A DNA stretch of 18,625 bases from Cudoniella acicularis (lineage: Eukaryota > Ascomycota > Leotiomycetes > Helotiales > Helotiaceae): contig JAAMPI010001153.1 of NCBI GenBank assembly GCA_013054445.1, forward strand, positions 1 through 18,625. The letters run 5' to 3'. Position 1 is the first letter of the stretch; every line of letters begins with the position of its first letter. A program made the translations under genes and the position numbers. Shown piece by piece: positions 15,632 through 18,625 of the stretch. The notes beneath the pieces are model-generated. The model did not search any database, had not been told where the DNA came from, and was given only the letters and a program-made list of their open reading frames with translations.

Positions 15632-15969
15632 ATGCGGGAGAAGCCGAGATATCAAGACATCGACTTTATTCTAGATTATAGAGAGTTCGAGGAATGGCGA
15701 GATGTGGCAGAAGACGGCATGACTTCGGATTGGGTTGAGTTCTGGCACGATGTTGATTGTCATGGAACAATTAGAGAGCTTTCTGCGAAGGAAAGTTACC
15801 AGGTATCGAGGAGAAGAACGAATTGTTGATTAAGTATGAGAAGAAGAGGGCGGCCAATGAAAGAGAGGCTGCTAAAGCTTGGTCTGTCTTTCTTTTTAGG
15901 TATTTTGGATTAGTTCTCGCAGTGTCCATGCACTCTCGTGTTCAAAACAAACTATGCAATAATGAATGA
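15632..15969 (+). pseudogene. small acidic/charged ORF broken by a one-base frameshift
   Basis: From ATG 15632 the frame reads MREKPRYQDIDFILDYREFE, then EEWRDVAEDGMTSDWVEFW, to about 15802, after which it falls into a short basic tail and stops at 15829. In the frame one base over, from 15805, a highly charged helix (EEKNELLIKYEKKRAANERE) continues to a TGA at 15967-15969. The two halves fit one protein of about 112 residues if one base was lost near CAGGT at 15801-15804. No family was recognised. Alternatives are an unnoticed tiny intron (none fits) or a sequencing error. Confidence 0.45.
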
Positions 15970-16046
15970 AAGTTCTCACGAGCTTGCAAAATGCTCAAAG
16001 CGTCTACAATCATTTGCCGAGCTTGTGGCTTTGCTAGATTTTTACA

Positions 16047-16143
16047 TGATAAGCGCTTCGCGGACATAAATGCTGTCGCATCGGATTGTGACGATCCGAC
16101 GAGGTCTTGTATTTATTGATATAACACAATCTGACGCTTATCA
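16047..16143. repeat. 97-bp imperfect foldback
   Basis: The outer arms TGATAAGCG (16047-16055) and CGCTTATCA (16135-16143) are perfectly inverted. Inner pairs ATAAAT/ATTTAT and ATTGTG/CACAAT, and a small hairpin TCGGAT...ATCCGA (16081-16099), are nested within. It lies 90 bp beyond the stop of the F-box gene. It could be a small MITE-like foldback or a folded 3' UTR; no target duplication was seen. Confidence 0.45.
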
Positions 16144-16231
16144 CAAGCCAGGCAATGGGCGAAGAGTAGGAGTAGTCCATGGCTCAGACTATTTGAGCGT
16201 TGAAGCAGACGGTTGGACAATCTTTAAGACT

Positions 16232-17344
16232 TCATCTCCAACTGAAATCAGGTCGAGAAAAGTTCTCAACCGATAGCTGCTCTTCCACCATAAGTTCAAG
16301 GGAAGTCCAAGATCCCTTCTCTTCTATGATATCGACACAATCAAGATATATTTCTCTTAAAGTGTCCTTATGATTAAGGAAAAGCGTAGCCAAATCGTCC
16401 TCAGCACATTCTGTTGCGGTGATCGATAGAACCCTGAGGCAATGCAACCGCAAGCTAGTCGAGAGTGTACCGAGTCGTCCATGATTATCGCCCGGGTGGA
16501 AGTGTAGGCTTAATTCTTTCAAGGCTGGGAAGAGCCCAATAAAAGTCAACAAGTCTTGTGCCCATGCTTCTGAGTGTGTATGGGGTTCGGGATTGATCAT
16601 GAGAGAGAGGGATGTGAAGGGAGTGAGCTGTAATATTGGTTGGCGTAGGTGGAAATCTTGCCAAAGGGGGAGCATCTCAGGACTGATGGCTTGACGATTG
16701 AACCCTGGGGATATCTCAAAAAGGTCTAGTGAAACCTGGCTGGCCATTATCGCGGCAAGAACCACCTTGAGTGTACGCTTTATATAGTCGATACTTTCAA
16801 CACGCCCCATACTCGATGTTGGCCGAACACCTGTTTGTCTCTTCTGTGAAGCTGCTCCCCAAGGCCGATGGGTATCATTGATGTAGACGGCTCTGCACTT
16901 CGAGAGGTTGATCAAAGCACGGGTAAGATATGTAGTATCGAGCCCGCACTCGCCTAGACGTTTCTGGTCCTCTAAGCAATATTTGTATGCCTCCTCATTG
17001 ACATTCGCTGCTGTGTCACTCTCGGCCAAGAACATCCACCTGCCGGGTTCGATCCAGGTGCCTGGCTCATAGTCAGGCGGGTCCTCTGTCAAATGGTCGA
17101 CGCATATTTCGAGGGTATGTAGTGATGGGCCAAAGACTGGGTGGGCGGAGACTTCAAGCAAGTTCTGAAGGCTGTGACGATTTAGCATATGGTAGCGAAC
17201 CTTGAAATAACAGCCTAGGAACTGGGAGAATGATTTCGAGTTCAGATCTCTGCAAGTATGTCGTAAGTTAAGGAAATCCTCAGTTTCGAGCTCGATGGCA
17301 ACCAGAGTGATCACCTCACTAGGGAGGTCAGCGAGTGTTCGCAT
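16232..17344 (-). CDS. F-box protein
   Basis: A single exon of 370 aa when started at the ATG at 17344, where the F-box begins almost at once: MRTLADLPSEVITLVAIELE then TEDFLNLRHTCRDLNSKSF (residues 1-40). An in-frame ATG 31 codons upstream would only add a short hydrophobic-leaning leader, so the later start was chosen. F-box proteins bind Skp1 and bring substrates to SCF ubiquitin ligases. The C-terminal 300 residues contain leucine-rich segments typical of fungal F-box proteins (LQLTPFTSLSLMI, FPALKELSLHFHPG, LHCLRVLSITATECAEDDLATLF), which are likely to bind the target. No stop, frameshift or RIP sign is seen, so the gene appears functional. Target unknown. Confidence 0.8.
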   Translation of the reverse strand: MRTLADLPSEVITLVAIELETEDFLNLRHTCRDLNSKSFSQFLGCYFKVRYHMLNRHSLQNLLEVSAHPVFGPSLHTLEICVDHLTEDPPDYEPGTWIEPGRWMFLAESDTAANVNEEAYKYCLEDQKRLGECGLDTTYLTRALINLSKCRAVYINDTHRPWGAASQKRQTGVRPTSSMGRVESIDYIKRTLKVVLAAIMASQVSLDLFEISPGFNRQAISPEMLPLWQDFHLRQPILQLTPFTSLSLMINPEPHTHSEAWAQDLLTFIGLFPALKELSLHFHPGDNHGRLGTLSTSLRLHCLRVLSITATECAEDDLATLFLNHKDTLREIYLDCVDIIEEKGSWTSLELMVEEQLSVENFSRPDFSWR

Positions 17345-17968
17345 GGCGGATGCCAGAATGGCAGCTCTGATAGTGGGAAGGTTGAGTGTGGTTGTGAAGC
17401 TGGTTATGAATTGTAGGTATTTTACAATAACTTCCACATGTCATGAAATGTGTGGCTCTGCCAACATGAGCTAGTCCTTGTGTAGAAGATACACGTGATG
17501 AGCCAGAGGTGCACAGCCACAATGTCTGGAAGCGGCGCCCGCTTACGGTAATCGATAGCTTGGTTAGACCGTAGACGCGTGACCTGCCTGGTAAATGTCG
17601 TCTCGGTCTCTCTTAGGTACCTTTACATTAAACCGCTTATATGCAATAGGGTAGATACTAAATGATTCGTCCTTCATCTGTGTCTAATTCACGTTGTTCT
17701 TGACGAGCAGCTAGTCACGTGATGTAGTAGCCATAAGGGGTTAGCGTCTGAGTAAAATGGGTCATAAGAGCTATCATTGGATATACCAAACTATAGAGCG
17801 CAAAGAGAGAAGAAGTGAAAGCCGGAAGTGAAAAATCGGAAGTTTGTCACGCAGAAGCATTTCCGCAGGAAGGGGACGGCCGATTTTGTTGACTGCGCAC
17901 AGGGCCACTTTTCGCTCTAACTCACTCAGAGGATGTCGGGAAACAGGGAATTTTCCGGCAAGGTACGC
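17345..17968. other. upstream region of the F-box gene and spacer
   Basis: No gene is supported. The first 150 bp probably carry the F-box promoter. Further right are CACGTGAT sites at about 17494 and 17715, and a purine-rich stretch (AAAGAGAGAAGAAGTGAAAGC) at 17801-17821, with GGAAGTGAAAAATCGGAAGT following. From about 17850 it is GC-richer and lacks open frames. Confidence 0.35.
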
Positions 17969-18013
17969 GCAGCCACAAACGTCGCAGCTACACGTTTAGC
18001 AGCCACAAATTTT
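17969..18013 (+). repeat. 15-bp tandem repeat, three units
   Basis: Three consecutive 15-bp units begin GCAGCCACAAACGTC (17969), GCAGCTACACGTTTA (17984) and GCAGCCACAAATTTT (17999). The array sits exactly where ordinary DNA gives way to the AT-rich block on the right. Confidence 0.6.
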
Positions 18014-18495
18014 ATTAGAATTTTACCGAGGTTACTATAACTATACCACTAATCACTAGGGTCCTTGATCGCTTAATTAGAGGAGGTATTAGCTTATATA
18101 GCGATAGTATATCATATAGCGCGCTCTAGCCACTATAATACTAAAAATAACTTTTTAGTATTATAATAAAACTCGGAGATCTATACCTAATCGTTCTATA
18201 AGTTTTAAGAGGCGAAAAGAGCTTAATAGTAGTGTCGTAGGTTAAGGGGTCCTATTATACTATAATAATAGCTCTTTATAACTTAGATAGGCGGCGACGA
18301 CGTAATCAAAACTTTTAGAATTAATAAGTCAAGAGTATTTAAGAAAGACATATAATATAATTAAAATTAAAAAATTAAAAAATTATAATATATTTATAGA
18401 TTTAGAGCCGCTTGAATTTAAAGTACCTACGATTTGTCTCGTTATAGGGTACGTCTCGCTACGCAGGAACAGACGTTACTTTTATTTAATCTTTT
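18014..18495. other. AT-rich RIP-like degenerate DNA
   Basis: CA and TG are scarce, stops are frequent in all frames and A/T runs are long (near 18360-18400). One plus-strand stretch near 18050-18110 reads ITRVLDRLIRGGISLYSDS and may be a transposon relic, but no family could be named. Confidence 0.4.
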
Positions 18496-18540
18496 AATTA
18501 TTCTCCTAATTATTCTCCTAATTATTTCTCCTAATTACCT
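18496..18540 (+). repeat. 12-bp tandem repeat
   Basis: Unit AATTATTCTCCT at 18496-18507 and 18508-18519, a 13-bp variant AATTATTTCTCCT at 18520-18532, then a partial AATTACCT. Confidence 0.7.
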
Positions 18541-18565
18541 TTCTTATACTCTACTAGTATATCTC

Positions 18566-18625
18566 CCTGGCGCGAACCCTCCTGGCGCGTACCTTCCTGT
18601 TATATACCTTCCTGTCATATACCTT
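18566..18625 (+). repeat. 15-bp minisatellite running off the window
   Basis: Four units: CCTGGCGCGAACCCT, CCTGGCGCGTACCTT, CCTGTTATATACCTT and CCTGTCATATACCTT. The array reaches the last base and probably continues. The last three units look like stages of decay of one unit, with CG-rich cores replaced by TATA. Fifteen bp is five codons, so it would stay in frame if coding, but no gene is seen around it. Confidence 0.75.

Noticed and set aside
16070..16276. 68-codon plus-strand frame
   Set aside because: It runs through the foldback and into the antisense of the F-box gene's end, with no motif.

Overview
The window looks like a gene-poor, transposon-rich stretch of a filamentous ascomycete (Pezizomycotina) chromosome. 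The grounds are short spliceosomal introns of about 45-94 nt with CTAAC/CTGAC-like branch sites, a Zn2Cys6 transcription factor, an F-box protein and a LaeA-like methyltransferase piece of typical fungal type, and fungal pogo/Fot, Tc1/mariner and LTR-retrotransposon remains. Those remains carry the mark of repeat-induced point mutation (RIP): CpA and TpG are almost gone, TpA is in excess, and most stops lie where Gln or Trp codons would be expected. The genus cannot be told from this alone.

Layout. 1-4310 is a RIP-saturated transposon graveyard: a pogo/Fot transposase 3' end (1-582) split by a 142-bp solo LTR with a 5-bp target duplication; a 1.9-kb Tc1/mariner element with perfect 26-bp terminal inverted repeats (830-2740); a short LTR element (2966-3852); and a Gypsy-like element end inserted into its right LTR (3853-4310). 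Base composition changes abruptly near 4305. 4421-6715 (minus) is an intact four-exon Zn2Cys6 regulator. 7002-7900 holds an LTR-like copy, a remnant and a small GC-rich island. 7900-8812 (plus) is a decayed RING-like/patatin fragment. 8980-10306 (minus) and 10514-11640 (plus) are a divergent pair of uncharacterised genes; the first has a possible PD-(D/E)XK nuclease core and a non-GT splice donor, the second an apparent early stop. 12116-12539 (minus) is the C-terminal end of a LaeA-like methyltransferase without its SAM-binding half. 12933-13660 is a second, milder LTR cluster with copies of the families seen on the left. 14023-15019 is a two-exon protein-kinase-like gene, 15632-15969 a frameshifted small gene, and 16232-17344 (minus) an F-box gene. 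The right edge (17969-18625) is AT-rich repeat DNA with three short tandem arrays.

The genes do not form an obvious pathway. Intact singletons (regulator, kinase, F-box) are interspersed with partial or broken genes (patatin/NLR-type effector, methyltransferase, small ORF), each next to retroelement debris, as in an accessory compartment undergoing gene turnover. The best candidates for something new are the divergent pair at 8980-11640 and the decayed patatin-type effector beside it. All gene models were made by eye from splice signals and reading frame; none has been tested by transcript data or database search.
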